DNA of 64,000 nt from Hypericum androsaemum (Eukaryota > Streptophyta > Magnoliopsida > Malpighiales > Hypericaceae), in NCBI GenBank assembly GCA_963995505.1, contig OZ023181.1:22750366-22814365 (forward strand). Direction: 5' to 3'. The notes under the pieces were generated by a model. The model worked only from the letters and a program-made list of their open reading frames with translations, did not search any database and was not told where the DNA came from. Below, piece by piece: positions 34,841-46,642 of this stretch. Both the position numbers and the translations under genes were made by a program. Numbering within the stretch: the stretch's first letter is position 1; every line of letters starts with the position of its first letter.

Positions 34841-36016
34841 GACTCTTGATATTTGCACTAATCCACAACCAATATCTCCATTATGACACATTTTATCTCC
34901 CGATATTTTAAAATTTTGAACTAAAAGGCCCTTGAGTACCTTTTTGGTCTAAACTTCCGTTATCTAATAGTCTGAAATATCCAAGATATTTTCTACAATT
35001 GTTGAGTCTTTTAAAAATTTGTAACAAAAAAATGAAGAGGGTTTAAACTAAACTCTGAGTCGCCTGGATTTAGCGGCGGATTGACATGAGAGAGAGAGAG
35101 AGATCGGGAGTTGGGGCAACTCACAAAAACTCGTGTCCGACGATGACTCACGTGAGGACGAGTCTTGTGGTGGAAGTTGCCGAGACCATCCGAGACGGTC
35201 GCTGGAACTACGATGAGTAAGATATTGGTAGGTCATTATCGATCATAATCATATATTATTTTCGATCCTTGAACGATTTGGTTTCTATTGATTTTTATAT
35301 ATAAAATTTTAATTTTACATATAAAATTTAAATGAATACAAAACATATAATTCATTGCACTACATCTAAAAATTTTAAAGACAGACAAAAAAAATAAGTT
35401 TTTGGTGTATTATCTTTTAAATATCTTATGAGTTAGTTTTGCGATAACATAATGAATATGTAAAGTAAAAGAACATTTAGTCTAATAATATAAAGAGTGT
35501 ATTAATTCAAGAAGATTCGATGTCCAGACCGGTCTGGTAATCATAATCATAGTGTGAAAATTTATTTTTCAAAAAAATAATGAATATGTAAAAATTGATT
35601 ATAAAATATTTGGTATATTAATAAACAATATCAACAATAGAAAAAAATGGATTATTGGTATTTCAAAATAAATCATGTAATAGAAAGTCCGATCACCACA
35701 ATTTTTCTTATTTCTTCAAAAACAAATCAATACGATTTGCAAACGCCATGGGTAAATGTAAAACGGTGTTTGACTGATTGCACCTTCGTACAAATTCAAC
35801 CGACCGAGATGTCGTTCTCCTAAGATATTCCATTCGCTGTAATAACAACAAAGTCACAACTAGACAATATGTTGGTTCCAACAGCAAGCGATGTCCTGTG
35901 TTGTTTTTAACATTATTTATAGAAGTCATGTACAACAGGGGATAACACTCCAACTCTAACAATATTTTTAATATTTGTGAAATTTAAACCTGAGACATAC
36001 TACTTATCCATTGTGG

Positions 36017-36030
36017 TATATAATTACGGA
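36017..36030 (+). promoter_or_regulatory. Conserved TATA motif of P450-b2
   Basis: TATATAATTACGGA, 31 bp before the ATG. The same string precedes the P450-b3 start (56165-56178), followed in both by CTTTACAA and a conserved leader ending CCAAGACAATG or CCGAGACAATG. The short spacing to the ATG implies a very short leader, so a TATA role is inferred only. Confidence 0.45.
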
Positions 36031-36060
36031 CCTTTTACAATAGAGCACCTCACCAAGACA

Positions 36061-38163
36061 ATGACCATGGTCTTGTTTGCCCTTTTCGCTATCTCGATCC
36101 TTTTCCTAATCCTTTCCATAAAATCAAAACATTCCAAATATAGTCCTCCGAGCCCACCAAGCCTACCGCTCATCGGCCACCTTCACCTCCTCTCTTTTCA
36201 GCTAAACAACAGCTTCCAGCAAATCTCCTCCAAGTATGGCCCCCTCCTCTACCTCCGCTTCGTCTTCTTCCGGTGTGTGTTGATCTCGTCGGCCTCGCTG
36301 GCCGCCGAGCTTTTCAAAGCCCACGATGTCCAGGTCTCCGGGAAGTTCCACTCCCCCTTCGAGGACAAGCTGGTCTTTGGGAACTGCGGGTTCTTCACTG
36401 CCCAATATGGAGAGTACTGGAGGTTCATGAAGAAGCTATGCGTCACGGAGTTGCTTGGGAACCGGCAGATCATCAAGTTTGGAGGCATCAGAAGGGAAGA
36501 AACTCTCTGCTTGCTGCGTAGGATCGTCGAGAAGGCATCGAGAAACGAAGTTGTTGACCTTCGCGGAGAGTTCATGGATTACACGTGCAGCACCATTTGT
36601 AGGATGGCTAACATGGGAGCTAGGCGCGTCGACGACAATGCCGAGGAGGAGGCGACGAGGAGGAAGAAGCTGGTCCTGGACGCACTCGACTTGGCCAACA
36701 AGATATACGTAGGGAACGCGTTTGGCCCGTTCAAGGAGATTGCTTTCTGGATGTATGGGAAGCAAGCGGAAGCTGCCATGAAAAGCTTCGACGTCTTCCT
36801 GGAGGGAATATTGCAGGATCATGAAGATCGTGGTCAGAAAGCAGCTGGAGGAGAAGGTAGTGATGGAGATGTTGAAGATTTGTTGGATATTCTCTTGAGA
36901 GTTCATCGTGATGACAAGGCTGAGGTTATGATTACCAGGGAACACATCAAGGCCTTCATCATGGTAATTAACGTTAAAGTCCACTTTATACATTGCGGTC
37001 GTGTTTTGAAATATCACTAGCTATCATGTCGTTCTAAATTCTCTAAAGAATTGTTGCTGATTGATAAATCGGAAGTTCATGGAAAGTTACAGTCCCTACT
37101 TACGTAGATTTTGATTTTTTGGAAGATAAGGATATGTAGGCACAATATTTCATATATTTTTTCTCAAAATATTTAGAAATTTTAAAAAAAATCATCAAAA
37201 AAATTCAAAAAATTGGATTAAAAAAATCAAATTTGGATGAATGGTAAATTATAACAATTATAGTTTTGATAATTCGAATTTGACGAATTATAATTCAATT
37301 TCTATTTGATTGGTGATCACCACTACATTGACCCGTCTTCAATGACAGTATAAAATTAAGTGACAAATCAAGTGACATATGCTAAACTCATATTAAATAA
37401 TGTGAATTTTTTTTTGCTTGCTTTATTTCAATTATAAAAATACATTGATTAGACAATTGATCGTAAATTTTCAATTTTTAAACCCTAATTAACTAATCAT
37501 TTTCTGCAGGATCTATTTATGGCCGCCAGCTCAACTACTCCAGACATGATGGTCTTTACAATGGGGGAACTCGTCAACCGACCAGATGTCCTTAAAAAGG
37601 TCAGGGGCGAGATAGAATCAGTGGTAGGGAACGATAGGTTGGTAGAAGAGTCGGATGCCCCAAACCTGCCCTATCTCCATGCTGTCATAAAAGAAGCACT
37701 CAGATTGTACGCACCATTGTTCGTGATCCCTCGACTATGCTTGGAAACTTGCAAGCTAGAAGACGGGCACGTGATTCCCGCAGGAACGCCCGTACTTATA
37801 AACGCGTACGCGATGATGAGAGATCCTAATCTGTGGGAGAACCCTCTCGAGTTCTACCCGGAAAGGCACCTGATGAACTCGGGCGTCAAGGACCAGATGA
37901 AGGAGACGCTGAGGTTCAACAACTTCGGGTTCATCCCTTTCGGTATGGGAAGGAGGATGTGTCCAGGCGCGGCTTTGGCCTTGACCACCATGCATTTGGC
38001 TGTTGCCGCCGTTGTTCAGTGCTTCGACTGGGAGGTGGAGGGCGGTGGTGGAGGAGGCAAACTTAACCTGGAGCTCAAAGGAGACGCGATTATCGTCACC
38101 CCGCTTCATTACCCCATGTGTGTCCCCGTAGTTCGTTTCAATCCATTTGGAAGCTCAAAGTAA
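36061..38163 (+). CDS. P450-b2, CYP71-clan cytochrome P450 (CYP712/CYP93-like), intact
   Basis: Exon 1 36061-36963, phase-0 intron 36964-37509 (GTAATT...TGCAG), exon 2 37510-38163: 518 aa, normal for the clan. A hydrophobic anchor (residues 2-20) precedes the hinge PPSPPSLP (29-36). Next come C-helix W120, I-helix AASSTT (306-311), ExxR E363-R366, FYPERHL (416-422) and haem FGMGRRMCPG with Cys452. The one intron position is that of the A-type P450s. The I-helix lacks both the Gly and the Asp/Glu of the usual (A/G)GX(D/E)T(T/S), which may alter oxygen activation. It would sit in the ER membrane and use NADPH-P450 reductase. It faces CYP714-2 convergently. The ATG at 36061 was chosen because P450-b3 has its start at the same alignment point; an in-frame ATG at 35977 lies before the TATA motif. 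It is the only intact P450-a/b copy. Confidence 0.9.
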
Positions 38164-38938
38164 CCACAAAGGAGTTGTTGACTGTCGTACTTTCCATAAG
38201 AATGAAATCATAGCGGAAAAATTACTTTTTACTATGGGATGGAGAAGTTTCAGATTTCCTGAAAGTTGATCGGCGCAATGTTATAAAAAAGTGTAGAGCA
38301 GAGACTGGTGATATGTGACAAAAATAATTGTTATTTAGTAACCATGTTATCTAAAATATCGAATATTTTTTTGTCACTTTTAGAAGAATTTTAGTGCTCA
38401 AAGACATTATAAGTGATAGTAAGCACGAACAGCTATAACAAATAACAAGTGTAATAATTAGTTATTTTGGTGAATTTTTTTTTGATAAATATAATTTAGT
38501 TATAAAAAATATCAATATTAAATATTTGAAAATTGAAATTTTTTTTAACCATTCGAATTCAACTAAGACAAATACACGTAAAAGTACAGAATTCATGGGC
38601 CGCGGGCCCTGTCCGATCAACTTGCGGCCGTCTGGCTCACGAAAGTTAATCGACCCGGTTCATTTTAATTCGGTTGGAAATTGACCCTATTCGAATTCGA
38701 TTGAACCAGGTTTCGAGAGTTTACCGCATTGGACAAGAAATTATCTATTATTAAAATTCCATAAAAAGGGCAGAAATAGGATTCATCCTCAATATATAGG
38801 ATGTGCTCCAAACAATCATCCCCACCAAGCTAGCAAGTTGTCGCCCACAATTACAATTCAGGTCCATAATAACACAATTATTTTCAAAGACAATTTTACA
38901 CTGGGTGGTGCGAATATACATAAACGGTAAATTAAACA
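38164..38938. other. P450-b2 3' flank, no gene seen
   Basis: AT-rich convergent intergenic region between P450-b2 and CYP714-2. The part from about 38690 aligns with 9880-9955 of unit 1, the region after the P450-b1 relic. Confidence 0.55.
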
Positions 38939-39009
38939 TCGTTGTATTGTTAGTGGTGATTATTCTGTCCGGCACGCGAGTGAACCGGGTTCGATCTCCG
39001 GCAACGACA
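38939..39009 (+). pseudogene. tRNA-Asp-like pseudogene
   Basis: Begins TCGTTGT and ends CCGGCAACGACA, so the acceptor stem TCGTTG/CAACGA can pair. It keeps D-loop-like TTAGTGGTGATTATTC and the B box GGGTTCGATCTCC. This resembles plant tRNA-Asp(GUC) from memory of that sequence, but the anticodon arm is rearranged and the 3' CCA-adjacent bases differ, so it is not a working tRNA. It may be the head of a tRNA-derived SINE. A more degenerate copy with the 5' part missing lies at the matching place of unit 1 (about 10495-10550). Confidence 0.55.
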
Positions 39010-39042
39010 GTTTTCTTGATCGAGAAAAGTAAATCAAGGTCC

Positions 39043-41720
39043 TCAAAGTTTCCTGATGAGGATATCCACGCCATGTTCAGGCTCAATGGCCAACCTCACC
39101 GCAGGAGAGTGTTTATAATTGGGCAACAAAGTGAAGGAAAAGTTGGACACAATTATGGCAAGCAGGATCTTGAGCTCTGCCATGGCGAAATTCTGGCCCA
39201 AGCAAGTGCGAGGCCCAGCCCCAAACGGCATGTACAAGTAGGGAAGCTTGCAGGCCCCACTAACCCCATTGGCAAATCTCTGAGGGTTGAATTTAAGGCA
39301 TCTGGGCCCCAATTGTTGGGGTCCACGTGTAGGGCAGCCATTAAAATCCACACGTTGACACCTTTCGGCACGTTTATGCCCCCAAATTTCATGTCCCGTA
39401 ATGCCTCCCTAGTTACGATCGACACCGGCGGGTAGAGCCTTAGTGACTCGTTGATCACCATCGCCATCTGCCATAAGATTGATAAACACGTAAAATTGGA
39501 TCGGAAGATGGTTAATTCAGAGTCGAATATGATGTGGTTAATTCAGAGTCGAATATGATGTGATGACGGTTTGCTTACTATTTTCATCCTTCGGATTGAG
39601 TCAGTGTCGGGAAGCTGCCCACCACAGATTCAGCCACCTCGGAACGTACACGTTGCTGCCACTCGGGATCCGATGCGAGCAGCATCAGGATCCACGTGGA
39701 GGCGACAGCTGTCTTCTCGTGGCCGGCCAAGTAGATATTCTTGCAATTGTTGACTATGAACCTGTCGGCCGGTTGGCCAGATTGGTCACCACTTGCACCT
39801 TCAAGAGATCCTTGTTGGATGAACTTAGTCCCTTCCTTTCCCTCACCACTTCCATTACCAAGTCCTTCACTTCCTTCTCCAATCTCCACACTTCCCTATT
39901 GCTAGCCGTTGGAAGGCTTCTGAAACAACATAATTCATTCCACAGATGAGCATAAACCTGGAATTAGAAAATTTTACAGGGAGATGATCATCTCGGGAAA
40001 ATTTACTTCATGCGAGCTGGCAAAACGTGTGGGGTAAATCGGAAGACTATCACAGAAGATCTTCATGGATAGATAATTCTTATTTAATTAGCACGGTTTC
40101 TTAAATAGGCGATTATCTTTTGCTTATGTAGACGAAATGTTTTCATCACTATTAAATGGAGTAACAAATATTAAGTTTAATTACTTACAATTTAAGGTTT
40201 ATTTTTAAATAAATAAAATTTAAAAGTCCGGATTTTGTCCGGCTAGATGATCAAAATAATTAACGATTCATACTTCGGTCGAGACTTGGATCTAAGTATT
40301 CACTTACCTTAGCAAGGGAATTGCAGATGATAGAGCTTTCTTGACAATGGCTAGTTCGAGGGCTCTCAGCTTAATGAAAATTTCCTCTACTTTGGAATAG
40401 TTGCTACCGAAGCAGGCCTTCGAGATGACGTCACCGGAGAAGCTTCTCATGTATTCGTCGACCTTAACTTCCACAACAGCAGCCGAGCCCTCCTTTTCGA
40501 TTTCGGCGTTCCACGATTTCACCAGCGCCGTTGATGATTCAACCATTACCCCGATGCCCTACAAAATTCACGATGCCGTGAATCAATTATATACGGCAGG
40601 CACATGTAACGGTCATGTAATGACTTTGCGCGGTTGCGTGTGCAGAGAGGTTTGAACAATTTGCCTGGAGAGGGATCGTGCGGACTGTATCGAACTTGCT
40701 CATATATGATTCTTTAACTGTTGGAGGTAGGACTCTTTGACTTTATATGTAATTAGGGGATACTTTTGATTAGGACACTTTGGTGTTACTAAGGAGATAG
40801 TATTGGAATATACTTAGATAGTATTTATCATAGTTTTGTTATGACAAATATTTCACCTTAGGTGCTGTACTTTGAACTGCTGATTGTTATTGTTGTAATT
40901 ATTTTGGATGGTTCTTTTGAGGAATTATGAAGTTTTATAATTATCAAAAAAATTCTCGTTGTCCAACATAAAATTAAGACAATTATTATGTAAATTTTTT
41001 TCCATATTTTAAAATACATAGTTGTGTTAATCTCGATATTGAATCTATTTTTGTGGACATCAATGGAAATTTACCTTGACCTTGTCGGAGTACAATTCTG
41101 GGGCAAGGATTTTCCTCTGGCGGGACCACAATTCTCCATTAGAGGTCAAGATGCCCCGGCCAAGCAAAGCGCCGCGCTCCTTCTGCTGATACAAAGGCTT
41201 CCCAAAGTCCAACGACCTACAAGTGATGATCTCCTTCAGCACATCAGGATCGTTCATGTGCAACAATTGTTTATTCCTAAGTGCGAACATAAATGTCTCC
41301 CCTGTAGATTTATAATCGGATATTTATTGGATCGACTAATAAGATTACAACCATCAAAACTCGAAAAAACGACAAATTAGAAGAAGGATGAAGAGGATTG
41401 ATGAATGATGCATGTACCATACCATATTCCTTCCTCCAAGTCTCAAAGAACGGGAAAATACTCGAAGCAGAATTATGGCTGATCACTTGTTGGCCCTTCT
41501 GTTCATCTTCTGCTGATACCGTCACCTTCTTGGACTTCGAATTTCTCATCTCCCTAATGTTCCCCAGCAAAATAGAAGATGGTGGGCCTCGAATTCCTTG
41601 CTTCCTAAGCTTAGACCTGAGCCTTCCCGGCTTAAATACTAAAGAATCCAGTATTTGCATGATCATGGTTATACTGCCAATAGCCACAACAGCTAATATG
41701 ACCTTCAGGGTTTGATCCAT
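39043..41720 (-). pseudogene. CYP714-2, CYP714-family P450 with several frameshifts
   Basis: Exons by comparison with CYP714-1: 41720-41423, 41301-41075, 40558-40308, 39919 to about 39590, and 39467-39043. Exons 1 and 2 have the same length as in CYP714-1 (298 and 227 nt) and are open. Exon 3 is 3 nt shorter. Exon 4 has a 13-bp deletion (after KDLL) and a 1-nt loss near its end. It also has AGHEKT in place of AGYETT, which loses the catalytic-site Thr. Exon 5 has one T missing in the AFKF region, a further frameshift. The haem motif FGAGPRTCLG survives. A TATA box TTTATATATAG is at 41792-41802, but an LTR-like sequence starts only 5 bp further upstream. It is convergent with P450-b2. Confidence 0.88.
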
Positions 41721-43570
41721 GGCTACCACAGTTCCTAGGATTTTCTCTCTCTATTTGATGTTGTGTTACATTTTTTGGTGGAAGGTTGGAGTTTATATAT
41801 AGAGGAGTGTTGGAAATGGATTTAAGGTTAAAAGGCTACATTGGTTTCGAAAGATTTTTAGAGGTTGAAATTCTGACACTCACTCAAAGGAAAAACAAAA
41901 TTTTATAGACTTCTACCGAAAAAAAAAAGTTATATAGACTCATGCATGCATAAAACCTGTCAACATGCATGCACAGAACCAGGTAAACTTGTCCATTTAT
42001 TGTATCGAGTGTGCATGCATAGAACCAGGTAAAGTTGTCCATTTATTGTATTGAGTAGACAATACACTCACGGGTACCATTTACTATACATTCCCTATTT
42101 TTTCACTTCTTTTTCACACTATAATTGGAGAGCACTCCCTTCTCTTTGTAAACAAGTAGAAATTTCTTTGTAAACAAGCAGAGAAGGTGAAACGGAGAAG
42201 ATTATTGAAAGGTAGTAGTTAGATAAAATTTATTTTAGTATTAATAATATAGCATAGCTTGTAATAAGGTTGTTAAAATTTTATTTTAAGTAAAATCTGA
42301 TTTCCTAGAAAATATAAGATCAGATTTAAAATTTCTACATACGAAGATTCGCTCCATTTCGGGTAAATAATGACCAAGTTACATATTTATAAAAGCATAA
42401 AAAAATAAAAATTAGTAAAAAGGTGATTACGTAATACATGGTCGACTAACCTCCCTTTTTTTTGTTAAATAAAATATTGTTTTGTAATTAGTATTAATAA
42501 TATAATTTGTTAAAATTTTGTTTTAAGTAAAATTTATTTTCCTATAAAATATAAGAACAGTCTTGAAATTTCTATATTAAAAAATTTGCTCCATTTCGGA
42601 TAAATAATTATCAAGTTACAGATGTATAAAAGTGTTTTAAAAATTTTAAAAATTAGAAGGCACGACCTAGAAATAAAAGGACTCATCTTGTGCCTTTTTA
42701 TTTTTTTCCACAAATTTTAGGAATTGATAAGTTGTTTTTTTATTTTTTTCCACAAATTTTAGGAATTGATAAGTTGTTGCTCGATTAGTTAATTTTTAAT
42801 TCGCATAACATTTCGAGATTTCTAAGCAAGTCTCCCAAGATTTATCCAGTATAAAAAATATTGGAATCTAATAATTTATATCCAAAAACAACCATTGACT
42901 TATTGACTTATTTTTAGCATATATTATCATTATTCTACGTTACTAAATAATTTAAAAACAACCATTGACTTTTTTTATTTTTTTAATCAGATTTATGTTT
43001 ATCATGTCTGGAACCAAAAATATTTTGATCTGCATGGTGTGAATGTGAGCAAAGTATTCAAGAAACAAGGTTCGCCTTTGCCATGGAAGGATTACTGATA
43101 AGAACGTCGTGAAAGTGTTCAAAAAATATGGAGAAACTTCGGGTGCTTGAAAACATAATTTTCTTTTAAGTTTTGTTATTATTTCAGATTGTGTGGTTTG
43201 TTTGTTTTCATGTATTGTGTTATTGTTATAATTTTCTTTTTAATTTATATTATATTTGTGTTATTTTCTTAAAGATGACGTATAATTGTCGTATCTTAAT
43301 GCCAACGTACAATTTTTTTTTTAGTCGTAATCTGACGTGGGTACTGATCCACAAAAAATATCTTAAACCTCACATTCACAATAAATATCAAAATATATCA
43401 AACGAACAACATACCCAATTATACTTCGAAGTAGTTTTTTTAGAAACTTATACCTCGAAGTATAGTGGTCCAAAAATATACCGAACGGACAGGCTGACCA
43501 AAAATAAACAGACCAGAGTCGACCTAGTATCAGATCGTCTCCTATATTATATTAATTTAATCCTAATAAT
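41721..43570. other. AT-rich inter-unit spacer with internal repeats
   Basis: No gene recognised. From 41807 there is a fragment of the LTR-like sequence also seen at 9961 (TGTTGGAAATGGAT). A 50-bp unit (CATGCAT...CAGGTAAA.TTGTCCATTTATTGTAT) is tandemly repeated at about 41960-42060. A 160-bp block recurs (about 42235-42395 and 42490-42635), and TTTTTCCACAAATTTTAGGAATTG-type sequence occurs twice at 42705-42778. The open stretch 43173-43574 is low-complexity and unsupported. Confidence 0.5.
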
Positions 43571-43845
43571 GTAGATCTCTCTTTAAGCTTTCCAACGGTA
43601 TCTCATTTGTTATAATCCGACGCTCGAGTAAAAAGTTGTGGCTCTTGTAATATGGTCTCTCAAAATCACCCCTTCAATGAGTTTCACTTCCTATCTCAAA
43701 ATTAAAAAATGGGTAGAAGTACACTCCATGACACAAATACATGAAAATGACATAAGACTCAACACAACTAGACGAAAATAACTAAAAATACGACTAAACA
43801 CAAATAAAATACATAACGAATAGGTGAGTGTTTATACATTCATCA
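43571..43845 (-). repeat. Fragment of Gypsy-type LTR
   Basis: Diverged copy of the last 275 bp (plus-strand order) of the LTR at 45055-46642: AAGCTTTCCAACGGTATCT, then CAATATGGTCTCTC-like and the end TTTATACATTCATCA. No other part of that element is adjacent, so it is a truncated relic. Confidence 0.65.
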
Positions 43846-45054
43846 ATTTATTTGGTTATCGATTGGTTTCGATGACCAACAAACATAATAACAATATTTT
43901 TGTTTCTTGTACATATTTTATAGCCAGAGCCAGAGCCCAATAAAAATAACCAAAATGAACCCATCAATTCTGTGTGGGCCTACAAGAAGCAGCATCAATG
44001 GAATCCACCAAAAGCTCCTCATTTGTTGAACTGTTGAAGACCGGCCTAGCATAATCCCAGCAACAAATGGCGTATGGCCTAGTCAATACGTGTTTAGATG
44101 TGTGTCTAAAATATGTATTAAATTTTTTTCTTTATTTTAGTATTGTTCTAGTAAATTTTTGAGTTTTGGGTGACTAGTGAGTTCTTTGTGCTAATTTGTA
44201 GGAAAAGGAGGCAAAATTGTAAAGTTATACTTTAAGAAAGAGTCTAGCAGGGACAGCTGACTTGAAAGAATATTTTGGTCAATTTCAGAGCCGAATTAGA
44301 GGACACCTATTAGACAAACAATTGAAGACTTTCTTTCTTCTTTTTGTGAATATAAAGAACGCCTAAATCGGAGATCGGAAGAGGAAGTTATGACCATAAT
44401 ACTGAAGATTGATCTGGCAGATTTTATTGACGAATATTCGGGGCAATATTAGAAATTTAATTTTTGCATCGCTGAGGACTCTCGATTCTCTAGGTTTTTA
44501 CACTTAGGAGGGGTATATATAACTCTCTATACTTATTTTAGACGGCACTTTTCATTCCAGAGAACTAGACCTTATTTTATTTTGCCCTTGTCAATCCTCC
44601 AGGTGAATTTGAGGGAGGAGACCCAGGTTTTGGTTGTGAGGATCTTGTTTTATCAATTTAATTCATTAGTATTTACTTATCTCCTTGTGCTTATTTTTGT
44701 TCTTAAATGATTTGCAGTTATGAGTTTATTCTATAACGTATTTGTCATTGATTTTTGATTAGCAGTTGCAGTTAAGAATTAAACTAGAAGCAAAGTTAAT
44801 TCAGCGAGGAAATGTCGATACCAAACTAATTAACTAAGAATAAGTAACGCTAGTTTATACATACCAAGGTTTTGATATCATCGCTAGGAGTAGGAATATC
44901 TGTTCTTAATGCTGGTGACTTATTGAAATCGGTTGATATTCTATCTATTATGTGGTAAACAATTAGTTAGGCAGTTATTTGACTAATTGATTAATGATGT
45001 TAGTGATCTCTTTGCAGTTACAGAAGATTTACACCTATTTTCAAGATGAATTAG

Positions 45055-46642
45055 TGATGTACGCAAAATTGATAAGCAATTAAACGCATAAGCAAATAGT
45101 ATCGTGGTAAGTAAGGTTCTTAGAACTGAGGGTTGAACACTAAATCAAGGCAAATAATTATGTGAAGCAGGAAAATTAAAGTTTTATAACGTTGTGAAAG
45201 GTCGCAAGTAAATAAACGAGATCAAAAACGCAAATAAAAGACGAGTTATAAATCAATGGAGATAAACGAGCACGATACCCTTATGGACTACCCATCTATG
45301 TCGAGACTATGGTTTTTATGAAGTTCTAACTAGTACCCGGAGTGTTCTAATGCATCTCCCTAACGCTTCCGCTCATTAGGGTGACAAAACTAAGCTAGAG
45401 TAGTTCATGATTACTAATCAACGCTTCCGCTCATTAATTAGACCAAGAATTAAACTAAACTCAATTATGAAGTTAACTCCTATCGGGTTATCCCTTAGTA
45501 TCAAGATTCCTCATTAATATCTTAAGACATGTCAATTGACTCTTCCGTTGATTCTAATGCCTTCCGGTCCATTATTATCAACTAAAATCATAATCTAAGT
45601 GATCAAGTTAGATTAAGCATTAAGATCATCAATTGACAACTACTACGAAAGATAATCAAACCATAGCTAACATAGATGAGTAATCACATAATTAGGGCAT
45701 CGCACTCATAAGAGAACTACTCGCTAAGCATGTTAACAAAGCACAATAGATTAACGAAGAACATGATAGCAATTAACATAAAGATAGAGATAGAGAAAGC
45801 TTAGTCGTGATGATCAATCTTTGCCAATCCTCTCTCCGTGCTAACTGAAATCGCCCCTTTATTAAGCTCTAAAGGCTGTTCTCAATATTGCAGTAGTAAC
45901 GTCTTTTTTTAAAAACCTAAGAGACTAAGGCCTATATATAGCCAAAAGTCTAACACGAAAATAGGAAAACCTAGAGGAGGTTTAACCTAAACTAGAAGTC
46001 TTGCTAGCCAAGTAATAATATAATTATGGTGCTAAGGCCAAAACAAGAGGTCAAGAGTCGAATACTTCTTAAACGAGTCGAATTTCTAACTAGATACGAA
46101 GTCCGGAATAAGCTGACATCGGGTAACTTGCGGCCGCTAGTTGATTAGCGATCGCAAGTTGGGTCTTCGATCAACATTCTGTATCCCCTCACTAGCGGCC
46201 GCTAGTTGATTAGCGATGGGGAGGCCTTCCAACTTCACTGGCGGCCGCTAGTTTAACTCCCCGTCGCTAGTTGGGCTGCACAGCTTTATCAAATCTTCGT
46301 ATTTTCCATTTTTGTCCCTCTTCTGCTCCGAATTTGGCTTCGACTATAAAGGAAAAAATGTAGATATTTCTTCAAGCTTTCCAACGGTATCTTATTTGAT
46401 ACAATCGGACACTCGAGTGCAAAGTTATGACTCTTGCAATATGGTCTCTCGAAATCACCCCTCCAACAACCTTCATTGAGCTCCAATTTCCTACAAAATA
46501 TGACAATGGGTAGAAATCTATTCCCGAACATAAATATACTAAATCGATCATAAGACTTAACATGACATGATAAATATAACTCAAAACTTGACTAAACACG
46601 TACGAAATATACGACAAATCATGAGCGTTTACACACTCATCA
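45055..46642 (-). repeat. 3' LTR of the Gypsy-type element
   Basis: 1588 bp, plus-strand ends TGATGTACGC and CACACTCATCA. It contains three NotI-type palindromes GCGGCCGC and one GCGATCGC near 46129-46260, and a tRNA-Asp-like stretch AGTATCGTGGTAAGTA near 45102. Confidence 0.92.

Larger units (their letters stand above)
33269..36060. other. BAHD-2 to P450-b2 spacer with duplicated upstream module
   Basis: 2.8 kb of AT-rich spacer. A module upstream of P450-b is present twice: the part starting near 34025 (AAGATATTGATGG) recurs from 35219 (AAGATATTGGTAGG), offset about 1.19 kb, and later parts recur near 35640-35960. The same module appears once in unit 3 (55600-56165). A TATATAATTACGGA motif at 36017-36030, conserved as TATATAATTACGGA before P450-b3, is the probable core promoter of P450-b2. 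Short open stretches here show no recognisable domain. Confidence 0.55.

Noticed and set aside
35048..35236. Ser-rich minus-strand open stretch, partly repeated near 55090-55165
   Set aside because: The DNA block is conserved between units, but the reading frame is not, and no domain is recognised.
36061..37020. P450-b2 as a single-exon truncated protein ending at 37020
   Set aside because: The exon 1 frame runs on into the intron. A GT donor after ATG at 36963 and an AG acceptor at 37509 join the I-helix in frame.
38939..39009. Functional tRNA-Asp gene
   Set aside because: The anticodon arm does not align with tRNA-Asp and the unit 1 copy is more decayed, so it was called a pseudogene.
43173..43574. 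133-codon open stretch
   Set aside because: AT-rich, low-complexity translation with no domain and no copy in the other units.
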